Shown: positions 11,103-19,203 of the stretch, one piece after another | Layout of the letters: the number at the start of each line of letters is the position of its first letter | How positions within the stretch are numbered: position 1 is the first letter of the stretch | From: Bacteroides sp. An322 | Lineage (GTDB): Bacteria; Bacteroidota; Bacteroidia; Bacteroidales; Bacteroidaceae | DNA: 64,000 nucleotides | Direction of reading: 5' to 3' | Assembly (NCBI RefSeq): GCF_002161765.1 | Contig: NZ_NFIN01000003.1 | Coordinates: 62,001 to 126,000 of the forward strand | Notes under the pieces: model-generated | The model's input: the letters and a program-made list of their open reading frames with translations, nothing else | The model's database searches: none | What the model was told of the DNA's origin: nothing | Made by a program: the position numbers and the translations under genes

Positions 11103-12431
11103 ATGAAGCCACAATTTCTAATAGGATCACCTACTTCCGGATGCGGGAAAACAACTTTTATGTTAGGGATGTTGCGTGTATTGCAACGGAAAGGCGTAAA
11201 AGTACAGCCATTTAAGTGTGGTCCCGATTTTATTGCTCCACAGTATCACGCTATTGCTTGTGATTATGAATCGGTGAATTTGGATGCTTGGCTGGCTTCA
11301 CGCACACATATACAGTCAGTCTACAATCATTATGCCGAACAAGCTGATGTATGTATAATAGAGGGAAACAGGGGATTGTATGATGGGTATAACCGAATGG
11401 AAAACAGTAGCGCGGCTTTATCGCGGATGCTGAATGTGCCTGTCGTATTGATTGTAAATGCACGTGCTGTTGGCTATGCTATTGCTCCGGTTTTGTTTGG
11501 GATGAAGCGGTTCAATCCTTCAGTTCGGATAGCTGGAGTGGTCTTTACCCAAGTTGCTTCTCAGTCACATGAAGTTTCTTTGCGTGAAGCTTGTGTAGAT
11601 GCAGGAATGGAATGTTTAGGATGCTTGCCTGTGGCAGAGGATATCCGTTTGCCTCAACGGCATCAGGGATTGACTCTTTCGGTTAGGCGTTCGTTTAGCG
11701 AATTGATAGATAGAATTGCTGATTTGGTAGAAGTACATATTGATGTAGATAAACTTTTGAACTTGTGTACACGTATTTTCCCTTGTCCTTATACATTGCC
11801 TTACACGTCAGAAGTAGGTATTGAGATGATACATCGCTCTGATAAGCAGTTGCATATAGCCATAGCTCGTGATCCGGCATTTTCTTTCTTATATCGGGAA
11901 AATTTGGATAAATTAGCCAGCATTGGTAAAATCAGCTATTTTAGTCCTGTGTATGGAAGTGATTTGCCTGAAGCTGATTATGTTTATATTCCGGGAGGAT
12001 GTCCGGAGTTGTTTGCTCGCCAGCTTCATCGAAGAAAACGTTTGATGGGGCAATTGCGTGAATATGTAGAAGCAGGCGGGTATTTATTGGCAGAAGGTGA
12101 GGGGATGACTTTGCTTTCGCGTTCTTTGACTGTACGTCAAGGGGGGACTGCATACGATATGGCTGGAATTTTGCCTTTCGATTGTACATTGGTAGATGCT
12201 AATCCAAGCAATGGTTATCGTTTCATTCAATGTGGAAATGATACATTCAAAGGATATGAAAACCATTATTCAGTGTTGGCAACGTCATCGGATATGCAGA
12301 TTCCTTCGATTGCTTTATATGGGCTTAGAGGAACAGAAACCGCTACACAAATCTTCCGGTATAAGAATCTGATTGCCGGATACACTCATTTGTATTGGGG
12401 GGAAAATGATATTTTTTCGCTTTGGAACTGA
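11103..12431 (+). CDS. CbiA/CobB-like cobyrinic acid a,c-diamide synthase, usual GATase cysteine absent
   Basis: 442 residues, normal for CbiA. CbiA amidates the a and c side chains of the corrin ring in cobalamin synthesis using glutamine and ATP. The N-terminal P-loop-like segment GSPTSGCGKTT (residues 8-18) and KCGPDFIAPQYH follow the family. In the C-terminal class I amidotransferase domain, the strand that normally reads AECGG with the nucleophilic cysteine reads AEGEG here, and PGGYPE is PGGCPE; the histidine region ENHYS is kept. Transferase activity with free ammonia, or a diverged role, is possible. It is monocistronic (TAATTTTG box at 11073-11080). Family is firm, catalytic status open. 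Confidence 0.8.
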   Translation: MKPQFLIGSPTSGCGKTTFMLGMLRVLQRKGVKVQPFKCGPDFIAPQYHAIACDYESVNLDAWLASRTHIQSVYNHYAEQADVCIIEGNRGLYDGYNRMENSSAALSRMLNVPVVLIVNARAVGYAIAPVLFGMKRFNPSVRIAGVVFTQVASQSHEVSLREACVDAGMECLGCLPVAEDIRLPQRHQGLTLSVRRSFSELIDRIADLVEVHIDVDKLLNLCTRIFPCPYTLPYTSEVGIEMIHRSDKQLHIAIARDPAFSFLYRENLDKLASIGKISYFSPVYGSDLPEADYVYIPGGCPELFARQLHRRKRLMGQLREYVEAGGYLLAEGEGMTLLSRSLTVRQGGTAYDMAGILPFDCTLVDANPSNGYRFIQCGNDTFKGYENHYSVLATSSDMQIPSIALYGLRGTETATQIFRYKNLIAGYTHLYWGENDIFSLWN

Positions 12432-12457
12432 AAAATCGAATATTTGATTCGATTTTA

Positions 12458-12489
12458 TTTGATTATTTCATAAATAAGGCTTATTTTTG
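12458..12489 (+). promoter_or_regulatory. Promoter of tRNA-Gly
   Basis: TTTG at 12458-12461, a 20-nt spacer and TATTTTTG at 12482-12489, ending 22 nt before the tRNA. Confidence 0.75.
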
Positions 12490-12511
12490 TGCCCCGAAAG
12501 GAAAATCAAAT

Positions 12512-12584
12512 GCGGCAGTAGCTCAGTTGGTAGAGCATCAGCTTCCCAAGCTGAGGGTCACGGGTTCGAGTCCCGCTTGCCGCT
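12512..12584 (+). tRNA. tRNA-Gly (anticodon CCC), probable prophage attachment site
   Basis: 73-nt cloverleaf. Acceptor GCGGCAG pairs with TTGCCGC (last pair G-T), the D-arm has GCTC and GAGC flanking AGTTGGTA, the anticodon stem TCAGC/GCTGA encloses loop TTCCCAA (anticodon CCC), and the T-loop is TTCGAGT. The discriminator is T and CCA is not encoded. A tyrosine recombinase gene starts 165 bp downstream, the usual arrangement when a phage integrates into a tRNA 3' end; the second copy of the tRNA tail would be outside this window. Confidence 0.95.
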
Positions 12585-12749
12585 CAAAGGAAAGGAGGAA
12601 TTTCAGCAATGATCTTCCTCCTTTTTATTTTGTATCAGGCATTTATGGAAGGAACCAATAAAAAGTATTGCAAAATTGTATTTTTACAAGTAGTATTTTT
12701 AGTATACAAGTAACTGTAAAATGTTTTAGCATTGTTTTAACTTATCGAT
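12585..12749. other. Probable attL side region with repeated integrase-binding candidates
   Basis: Between the tRNA and int. TACAAGTA occurs at 12685-12692 and 12705-12712 (20 bp apart), interleaved with GTATTTTTA at 12678-12686 and 12693-12701. Such short direct repeats beside int are what arm-type sites look like. The core crossover should lie in the tRNA 3' half; without the other end it cannot be defined. Confidence 0.45.
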
Positions 12750-13964
12750 ATGGCTACGTTTAAACCGACAATATTTAAAGACAGGCAGCGTGAAGATAAA
12801 ACATGGAATGTAACGATAAGATTCACGCATGACAGAAAGACAAGGTATCTTTCCACAACAATGTATGTAACGAAAAAAGACCTTACCGCAAGTCTCAAGA
12901 TAAAGAACCAACAGATTCTCGATAGGTGCGATATGCTTATAAGAGAATACAGAAAAAAGATAGACGGGCTTTTTCTTGAGGTGAACGATATGGACATAGA
13001 TTCCATCATTGAGGTTATGAAATCTGATAAAGGGAATAAGTCTGAAATTGATTTTGTGGAGTTTTCGCATAAATGGTTTGACAAGCACAGCGAACTGAAA
13101 GGGTTGAAGAATTACCGCAGTGCATTGAACTCTTTCTGCCTATTTATGGGAAGAAGCATTATTTATTGTAGCGAGATAACGGCAAAGACGATGAAGTCCT
13201 ATGAAGAGTTTCTGTCAGGGAAAGAGCGCGCTAAATCATTATATATATCGAAGATAGTCAAACTTTTTAATGAAGCGAGAGAGTATTACAATGATGAAGA
13301 AAATGACATTATCAGAATCAAGAACAGTCTTTCAAAATACAAACCTCCTAAAATGAACGTGGCGGAGAAACGTGCATTAACAGTTGATGACATACGCCGG
13401 ATTTTTGCCTTGCCGTATTCGGGCATAAAGGTAAAGGGGAAACAATGCCGCCGTGATTTGGCTTTGGATTGTTTCAAATTGTCGTTCTGCCTTATGGGAA
13501 TGAACTCTGCCGACTTGTACAATGCCACGGATTATGACGGTGAATACATCACTTATTGTCGTACAAAGACCAAAGACCGCCGGAATGATCATGCAAAAAT
13601 GGTTGTCAGGGTACATCCTATGATTAAGGAGTTGGTTGATAAATACAAAGGAGAGGAGAGGGTTTTCAATTTCCATGAACGGTTTTCTTCTATGGCAGAC
13701 CTTAACCGCTCAATCAATATAGGATTAAAAGAAATAGGGAAGGAACTTGGAATTGAAAACATTCAGTTTTATTCGGCCCGACATTCAATGGCCACGATAG
13801 CGATTAATGATGTCAGGATAGACAAATGGACGGTAAATGAAATGCTTTGCCATACGGACTTGTCTATGAAAGTTACTGATCTTTATATAAAAAAAGACTT
13901 CACTCCGATTAATGAGGCTAATTTTAGACTGTTAGAGTATATGTTCTCTTGTGAAAAGAAGTAA
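12750..13964 (+). CDS. Tyrosine recombinase / phage integrase
   Basis: 404 residues. It has an N-terminal arm-binding region, a SAM-like core-binding domain (about 100-200) and a C-terminal catalytic domain. Visible catalytic residues are Arg344 in YSARHSMAT, His368 in CHTDLS and the nucleophile Tyr379 in TDLYIKKD. The first catalytic arginine, normally in a G-L-R-x-S-D motif, is replaced: the motif reads GMNSADL with Asn252. Bacteroides integrases such as IntDOT also lack this arginine (Ser there), so the enzyme is probably active. It is on the opposite strand to most phage genes and marks the left prophage end. Confidence 0.92.
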   Translation: MATFKPTIFKDRQREDKTWNVTIRFTHDRKTRYLSTTMYVTKKDLTASLKIKNQQILDRCDMLIREYRKKIDGLFLEVNDMDIDSIIEVMKSDKGNKSEIDFVEFSHKWFDKHSELKGLKNYRSALNSFCLFMGRSIIYCSEITAKTMKSYEEFLSGKERAKSLYISKIVKLFNEAREYYNDEENDIIRIKNSLSKYKPPKMNVAEKRALTVDDIRRIFALPYSGIKVKGKQCRRDLALDCFKLSFCLMGMNSADLYNATDYDGEYITYCRTKTKDRRNDHAKMVVRVHPMIKELVDKYKGEERVFNFHERFSSMADLNRSINIGLKEIGKELGIENIQFYSARHSMATIAINDVRIDKWTVNEMLCHTDLSMKVTDLYIKKDFTPINEANFRLLEYMFSCEKK

Positions 13965-14058
13965 ACGAATTTACAGAGAACCTCCTTCCGGAATGCCGTT
14001 CGGTTGGAGTTTCGTTCTGATAAAGCGATTTCTACAGACACAGAGATACTTGTCTTTC

Positions 14059-14529
14059 TCAAAAGTTCCACAAATTCCAGTTCACGGTCACGGACAGCAC
14101 GGGAGTTAGCCCGCTCTTACCCACACCATATCCGGCACTCAGACCGATGCCGAACCGCTTGGGCTTCGGCTGATGGACGACATCACGGTAGATATATCTG
14201 TCAACATACTGCGTCTGTCGGTATGTCCGGATGCTGTCGAGCGAAGGGCGCACGCCGCTCACCCATGCCGTGTAGGTGGAATCATCGGTATACATCTTCG
14301 CCTCCTTCAGGTGCTTGCATCCGTCCACCTCTATCGTATCTCCCGGAAGCCAGGCGATGTAAGGCATTGGCGAAAGCATCAACAGCGTATCGACCTTTGT
14401 CTGTGTGACCACGATAGGCGGTGCCTGTATCGTATCGGTCTTTACCGCCGGTTGCCTGCCTGTCGGACGGACGAACCAGCCCAAGACGAAACAGGCTATA
14501 CCTATAATTATATAAGGAAGTGCTTTCAT
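14059..14529 (-). CDS. Membrane-anchored lysis-region protein (DUF6808-like)
   Basis: 156 residues. An N-terminal transmembrane segment (residues 4-21, IIIGIACFVLGWFV) is followed by a soluble, Asp/Thr-rich region with VSGVRPSLDSIRTY and a glycine-rich end (GIGLSAGYGVGKSG). This layout resembles the DUF6808-type proteins of Bacteroides phages. It overlaps the endolysin stop by 4 nt, so a spanin-like or other envelope role in lysis is plausible, but that is inference. It is the last gene of the late operon before int. Confidence 0.65.
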   Translation of the reverse strand: MKALPYIIIGIACFVLGWFVRPTGRQPAVKTDTIQAPPIVVTQTKVDTLLMLSPMPYIAWLPGDTIEVDGCKHLKEAKMYTDDSTYTAWVSGVRPSLDSIRTYRQTQYVDRYIYRDVVHQPKPKRFGIGLSAGYGVGKSGLTPVLSVTVNWNLWNF

Positions 14530-14969
14530 AGGTCGGAGTATTCGGTTTTTGCATCAAAGCACGGGCACTCCTTTATCCGCTCCCAGCTGTCAACAACACC
14601 GTTGCCGTTCTTATCGGGCGAAAAGTCCCGGTGTCCCTGAATCACTGCTGCCGGGTATTTCTTCTTCAGGTTGCCAAGCAATTGGCGTAACGCCTTTTTC
14701 TGGGCCTCCGTGCGGTTATCCACGCCTTTCCCGTTGGAATCGATACCACCGATATAGGCTACGTTCACCGATACACTGTTGAAGCCTTTCACCCCGTTGC
14801 TCACCCTGTCTTCGTCGAGTAACTGTGTAATATTCCCGTCCGGAGCCACTACGTAATGGTAGCCCGGATTCTTCCAGCCTTTGCGGCGGAACTCCGCCTG
14901 AAGGTCGGCGATTGTCTGCGTCTGCCTTCCCGCCGTGCAATGGACGGCTATGTACTTAATATCTCTCAT
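14526..14969 (-). CDS. Endolysin, N-acetylmuramoyl-L-alanine amidase
   Basis: 147 residues, the amidase_2/PGRP (T7-lysozyme-like) fold. Zinc ligands are His10 in AVHCTAG, the His of IQGHRDFSPD and the Cys of CPCFDAK. It cleaves the amide between muramic acid and the stem peptide to lyse the host. There is no signal peptide, so export would need a holin; a holin-like gene is at 19204-19509. The start ATG overlaps the stop of the short frame upstream. Confidence 0.93.
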   Translation of the reverse strand: MRDIKYIAVHCTAGRQTQTIADLQAEFRRKGWKNPGYHYVVAPDGNITQLLDEDRVSNGVKGFNSVSVNVAYIGGIDSNGKGVDNRTEAQKKALRQLLGNLKKKYPAAVIQGHRDFSPDKNGNGVVDSWERIKECPCFDAKTEYSDL

Positions 14970-15157
14970 GCTGCACCTCCTTCCACCTTTTCCAGCAGCG
15001 ACAGCAGTTCCGTCAGGTCAGCATCGTAACCTACGATAGAGTCGGTCACGCATTTGTATGTCACTCCGTATTGCGTATAGTATTTACCTTTCTCCAATTC
15101 CATATTGTTGTTGTACGGTATCGGGTCTTCCAATGTTCCGTCTTTGTGGCGAACTTT
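14966..15157 (-). pseudogene. 3' remnant of a phage tail-associated protein
   Basis: An open frame of about 63 codons closed upstream by TGA at 15158-15160. From the only ATG (15103) it encodes 45 residues (MELEKGKYYTQYGVTYKC...). The part before the ATG still reads RHKDGTLEDPIPYNNN, which joins naturally to it, so the ATG is internal to a formerly longer protein. From memory, Bacteroides phage tail-region proteins end in this way. The 5' part has been lost at the junction with the AT-rich fibre gene. The stop overlaps the endolysin ATG, so translation of the remnant may still feed the endolysin. Confidence 0.6.
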
Positions 15158-15247
15158 TCAGTTTTTACCTTCTTGTTTTCGCCTCCCTTTCCTTTTTTTG
15201 TTTAAACTTTCCGAGTTATTCTACAATCTCAATACTTTGTGTCTTTG

Positions 15248-15270
15248 GGAACTTTAATAGTATTAGTTCC
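15248..15270. repeat. Hairpin in the AT-rich gap after the SGNH fibre gene
   Basis: GGAAC at 15248-15252 pairs with GTTCC at 15266-15270, with inner TAATA/TATTA. There is no clear T-tract. The rest of the 15158-15314 gap is T-rich and holds no convincing gene. Confidence 0.4.
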
Positions 15271-15314
15271 ACTTTTTATCTTTGATGTTTTCATTATAAA
15301 ATTTGTTTGATATT

Positions 15315-17564
15315 CTACGAGTTAAAAGATTTGTATATTTGAACCAATTGCTTTAGAATTACTTTTAGCATCAACTTCCATCCTAATTGTTCAGGATGTG
15401 TACGGTCACACATTGTAGCATATTCACCGTCTGCTATCCAAATATTTTCGCTTGCTTCTATCACAGTGCCGTCTACATCTTCACTACCTGGATGTACTGA
15501 CACTCTTATATATTTAGTGTCTTCTGTGAGTTGAGCAAGTGTAGGGTGAGAAACATAAGTGTTTGTGATGTCAATATGACTTTTAATGAAAGATTTATTA
15601 GCATTGTAAAGTGCTACATTCTTTGTAAAACTAGTACTCCTATAAGTCTTATTATTATCGACCTGAATAAAGTCCGTGTAGTATGCCCCTTCTTCTGCCA
15701 CTTCAGAGCCATTTTCGTCTAAAACATATCCTTTAGTAATAGTATCTTTAACATAAAGGTTATTATATCCAGTCATATTTTGAGCGGATATACCACACCC
15801 AGTTATGTCAATGAAATGCACTCCAGTCACCATACACGCCTTTCGTGCACACTCATTAAAAGCACTGCGATAGAATGTTTTATCATAGCTAAGACCTCCA
15901 TCTAAGAATAGGTCTCCTTCGGGAATACCAATAAGGCATATTATTTTGTTCGGGTATTTATACTGTAAAATTCTGCATAGATTAACATACCTTTGAATTA
16001 TGGTTTCACTACCGACAGATGCACCCAATTCTCCGAAGTTGTTAATATCTTCCCAATCTCCCAATTTAGTTATAGAATAACCCTCATACTTTGGATTGTT
16101 TATTCTATAAAAATCATTAGAGCCAACCATCGCTGATACTATGTCATTATCTCTATTATAATCGTAAGAGCCTGGATTGTTTGGGAAATTACCATTATTC
16201 AGTATATCTGAAGCGATAGCATCAATTGTTCCGCCGCCATGCCCAAATGAATTTGTATCAAAATAATATCCGTCATATTGCAAGTCAATAGATTGGGAAC
16301 CATCTTGTATTCCGCTTAGTATTCCATAATACAAGCTATTTGCTAACGAATCTCCGCAATGCTTCCATTTTATAATTTTATTGCCTGTAGGTATAGAATT
16401 TTCTATAAAATATAAAGCCTTAGACCCATCAATACTTGATTGTGCTGGTTTTTTACCCTCTAATATATCATTGTAAGCAGGTTGATAATTCTTCGTTTCT
16501 GCACTTAATACAATGTATGACAATACTTGTATCTCAGCATTTAATGCTGCTCCTGAAGTATTTATAATATCCAAAATGAAAACAATATTGCTCCCGTTTG
16601 GCGTTACTTCCTTTTCTACTGTAATAATACCAGTCTGATTAATTTCAGTATTTAGGCAAGTAAATGTTCCGCTTAATGACTTGACATTTAAACGTGCTAT
16701 GATAACATATTTATTGTTGTTTTCAATATTTACATAATCTGTTAAGTTTATATAAGAAAATCCACCTGATGTTTGATTCGTGACAGTCAATGTACCTTGT
16801 ACATATTTCAAGCTACTCATTGTAACCTGTCCAGATATATCTGTCTTCGTAACATCTTCACATAAATTTTCAAATTCAGTAACAGCGGATTGCTCTTCAC
16901 TTTCTGTAGACTCTGGTATGGAATTTTCTATTTCTTCTATCTTTTTGCCTTTTGTATTAATACCATACCCTTTAAATATGTCATCATATATATTATCGTA
17001 TATCAATTCTGCGGGAATTATATTCAAATATAATACTTCAAATACATCTCCAACATTATTGTTAAAGATTCCGAACTGAACTGTTTGTAGAGTATCTGAT
17101 GCTTTAATAGAATAAGCAATATAAGCATAGCTATCACTCTTTTTAAAAATCGTTTGAGTTAAATCGCCAGAAAAAAGTAAATTCAGTCTACTTTTATCAG
17201 CAGAAACATTATTAAACCTCACTACAGACAGTATCACATACTCATCATCTACGTGGGAATTTTTAAAAGTTTCATCTATATAATCATTAAAACGGAAATA
17301 AATGCCTGAATTAGACTGAGTAGTAACAACTCCTTTTGCCAATGTATTGCTTGATTGAAAAGATTTTATATCTATCAGGCGAATATCCGACATCTTTTCA
17401 TATTCAAGAATTTGTAATTCGTTGATATAATCTTCTAGCTTGGAAAGTTTATTGTCAAGATTTCCACTACCGTCAGACATACCGACTGCTGCGCTTGATG
17501 TTACTGGGTATTCTATTTCTCCAGTAGAGGGGTTTTTTCTATATACTATATTCTTTTTTGCCAT
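15315..17564 (-). CDS. Tail fibre with SGNH/GDSL esterase domain
   Basis: 749 residues, much more AT-rich than its neighbours. The N-terminus (MAKKNIVYRKNPSTGEIEYP) looks like a tail-attachment segment, followed by two beta-rich repeats. The SGNH hydrolase blocks are visible: CGDSLANS near residue 404, VGSNDF near 483 and DRTHPEQLG near 721. About 100 residues inserted before the last block (YYTDFIQVDNNKTYRS...) look like a carbohydrate-binding insert. It probably deacetylates host capsular polysaccharide during adsorption (inference). It sits at a recombination boundary: a truncated gene follows it, as expected for an exchanged host-range cassette. Confidence 0.8.
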   Translation of the reverse strand: MAKKNIVYRKNPSTGEIEYPVTSSAAVGMSDGSGNLDNKLSKLEDYINELQILEYEKMSDIRLIDIKSFQSSNTLAKGVVTTQSNSGIYFRFNDYIDETFKNSHVDDEYVILSVVRFNNVSADKSRLNLLFSGDLTQTIFKKSDSYAYIAYSIKASDTLQTVQFGIFNNNVGDVFEVLYLNIIPAELIYDNIYDDIFKGYGINTKGKKIEEIENSIPESTESEEQSAVTEFENLCEDVTKTDISGQVTMSSLKYVQGTLTVTNQTSGGFSYINLTDYVNIENNNKYVIIARLNVKSLSGTFTCLNTEINQTGIITVEKEVTPNGSNIVFILDIINTSGAALNAEIQVLSYIVLSAETKNYQPAYNDILEGKKPAQSSIDGSKALYFIENSIPTGNKIIKWKHCGDSLANSLYYGILSGIQDGSQSIDLQYDGYYFDTNSFGHGGGTIDAIASDILNNGNFPNNPGSYDYNRDNDIVSAMVGSNDFYRINNPKYEGYSITKLGDWEDINNFGELGASVGSETIIQRYVNLCRILQYKYPNKIICLIGIPEGDLFLDGGLSYDKTFYRSAFNECARKACMVTGVHFIDITGCGISAQNMTGYNNLYVKDTITKGYVLDENGSEVAEEGAYYTDFIQVDNNKTYRSTSFTKNVALYNANKSFIKSHIDITNTYVSHPTLAQLTEDTKYIRVSVHPGSEDVDGTVIEASENIWIADGEYATMCDRTHPEQLGWKLMLKVILKQLVQIYKSFNS

Positions 17565-17578
17565 ATCTGATATTTTTT

Positions 17579-17935
17579 TTAAATTACTACTTCGTCTGTT
17601 TCTTTTACAATCTGTGTTGTATTATCCAACATTTCCTTTGTGGCGAAACTTTCTTTATCAGAGTTGTATGTTGAAATGTCTAATTTAGTACCTAATTCAG
17701 TCTTCGTGGCAAATGTAGCCTTGTCCGAATTGTACGTCTCGGTGCTTACCTTTTCGTTCACTTCGTTTTTGGTAGCATATCCCGACAACTCCGGCTGCAC
17801 GAACGTTTTAAGCGTAGACGCCTTTACATGTTTCGTCCCTTCTGTGTCTTGCAACAATAACGCTTCCGTCCCATCCAACTGTGTTTTTTCGGGGCGCTGG
17901 TTTATCGTCTCTCCTTGTATCTTTATCTCTGCCAT
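17579..17935 (-). CDS. Tail fibre-associated protein with short repeats
   Basis: 118 residues from ATG 17935 (an upstream in-frame TTG is less likely). The middle contains the repeat TYNSDKATFATK / TYNSDKESFATK, typical of trimeric fibre shafts or collar segments. The N-terminus IKIQGETINQRPEKTQLDGT is a common phage baseplate-proximal sequence. It probably links the fibre to the tail tip; no enzymatic motif is seen. Confidence 0.65.
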   Translation of the reverse strand: MAEIKIQGETINQRPEKTQLDGTEALLLQDTEGTKHVKASTLKTFVQPELSGYATKNEVNEKVSTETYNSDKATFATKTELGTKLDISTYNSDKESFATKEMLDNTTQIVKETDEVVI

Positions 17936-17952
17936 AATCAATCATTTTTTAA

Positions 17953-18174
17953 TCAGTTATAAACTATCGGTGTCCCGTCCTCTGTCAGAAGAACGGTATC
18001 AGTCGTATCCAACAGGATGGCATTCTCCAATATATACACGTCTTCCGATGGGGAAGGGGTGATTACACCCGTGTCCCTCACCTCGATGGATGCATTGAGC
18101 ATCGTGTAATTAAGCACCACGATGTTCAGCCTCGATGCGTTCAGGTCCTCCATGTTAAGTCCTTCCCGTGCCAT
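17953..18174 (-). CDS. Small tail-region protein, unknown
   Basis: 73 residues (MAREGLNMEDLNASRLNIVV...), hydrophilic and without a recognised domain. Its start is 2 nt past the preceding stop, so it is translationally linked to 18176-18472. Its place among fibre genes suggests a structural or assembly role. Confidence 0.6.
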   Translation of the reverse strand: MAREGLNMEDLNASRLNIVVLNYTMLNASIEVRDTGVITPSPSEDVYILENAILLDTTDTVLLTEDGTPIVYN

Positions 18175-18175
18175 G

Positions 18176-18472
18176 TCAAGCCCCCTCGTTTATCTCGGCC
18201 ATTGTCACCTCACTACCGCTTTCGAAACGCAGGTGTATGCCTCCGCTCGGATATACACCGTGCCCGAAGGCGTAGTCAATCACCTGCCCCGCATCATACA
18301 CTATTGAAGCAGGCAGAGGGGAGCACGCCTTGTACTGACCGCTGGAAGTGCTGCGCTGATAAATGGAGAAAGATCCTCCACTTGCCCTTTCTACGTGGAG
18401 GATATAGTCCTTGTTCACTGTGGATTCAGCTACCCATTTGTCCCCGTTCTTCGTAAAATTCAATGTTGCCAT
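18176..18472 (-). CDS. Small tail-region protein, unknown
   Basis: 98 residues, beta-rich (MATLNFTKNGDKWVAESTVNKDY...), with alternating short strands and glycines suggesting a compact beta domain such as a tail-tip or fibre-base subunit. No motif identifies an activity. Confidence 0.6.
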   Translation of the reverse strand: MATLNFTKNGDKWVAESTVNKDYILHVERASGGSFSIYQRSTSSGQYKACSPLPASIVYDAGQVIDYAFGHGVYPSGGIHLRFESGSEVTMAEINEGA

Positions 18473-18492
18473 AATATTTCCCTCCTTTAAAA

Positions 18493-18864
18493 TTAATAAT
18501 CACTTGGCGGAACACGGCCTTTGCATCCTTTCACCTGACACTCCTTGATACGGAGTGAAGTGTTCTCAAGGGCAAGTGTCGTATTTTTCTCCTGCAGTTC
18601 GCGTATGCGTTGCCGGTCTTCCTCCTTCTCCTTATAGAGCTGGTCTATCTTGGCATTCAGCTCGTCCACCCGCTTGTCCCGCTGCTCGTAAAGAGCTTTC
18701 CATTCATCGGCATACCCCGTCAGATTTTCCATTTCCGCCCGGCGTGCCTCGGCATTCGCCTTGCGCTTCTTGGAGTCATAGAAAAGGAAAACTCCAAGAA
18801 GCGGAAGCGCTACGGAAGACACCAGCGAGCTGATGATGGTCACCACTGTTTGAAAATCATTCAT
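18493..18864 (-). CDS. Membrane-anchored coiled-coil protein, spanin-like candidate
   Basis: 123 residues. One N-terminal transmembrane helix (about residues 8-28) is followed by a long charged coiled coil (about 32-105) and a short Cys-containing end (CQVKGCKGRVPPSDY). An inner-membrane anchor plus periplasmic coiled coil is the architecture of an i-spanin; a lipoprotein partner is not obvious. It overlaps the HExxH gene by 4 nt. Confidence 0.6.
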   Translation of the reverse strand: MNDFQTVVTIISSLVSSVALPLLGVFLFYDSKKRKANAEARRAEMENLTGYADEWKALYEQRDKRVDELNAKIDQLYKEKEEDRQRIRELQEKNTTLALENTSLRIKECQVKGCKGRVPPSDY

Positions 18865-19199
18865 TCAGCACCTCCTTTCAGGTACATGAACCAAGCGTAA
18901 CGCCCTCTGACTTGCAGGTAGCTCATGCTCCCTTGGTTCATGTACGCCTCACGCTCGAACGATATGTTCCGGTATGCCGTGTGTGCGTTCCGGTACATCA
19001 CCAGCCTTACAAGCCACTCGATGACGTACCATAGGTAGAAGAACACGTACAGCGTTTCCTTCATCTGCTCGGTGTGTATAGCCTCGTGGTTGATGTCTAT
19101 ACTGCTTATCACTGCGTCACCCCTTACGAACAGGATGCCGAAAATGTTAATTGCCTTGTACCCCTTGAAGGGGATGATGTTGTTCCTTACTATCTTCAT
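18861..19199 (-). CDS. HExxH zincin-like protein in the lysis region
   Basis: 112 residues from ATG 19199 (a longer frame exists but the conserved part begins at MKIVRNNIIPFKGYK). NHEAIHTEQMKE near residue 48 is an HExxH zinc motif; the following hydrophobic helix (YVFFYLWYVIEWLVRLVMYR) and ISFEREAY supply a likely third ligand Glu. Similar small proteins occur in Bacteroidetes genomes. Its position between holin-like and spanin-like genes suggests a role at the envelope; proteolysis is unproven. Confidence 0.65.
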   Translation of the reverse strand: MKIVRNNIIPFKGYKAINIFGILFVRGDAVISSIDINHEAIHTEQMKETLYVFFYLWYVIEWLVRLVMYRNAHTAYRNISFEREAYMNQGSMSYLQVRGRYAWFMYLKGGAE

Positions 19200-19203
19200 A
19201 CCC

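Noticed and set aside
12422-12661. Open frame running across the tRNA-Gly gene
   Set aside because: It reads through the tRNA, a common artefact (VEHQLPKLRVTGSSP is translated tRNA).
14004-14640. Plus-strand open frames over the endolysin region
   Set aside because: They are shadows of the minus-strand endolysin and membrane-protein genes, without start signals or recognisable motifs.
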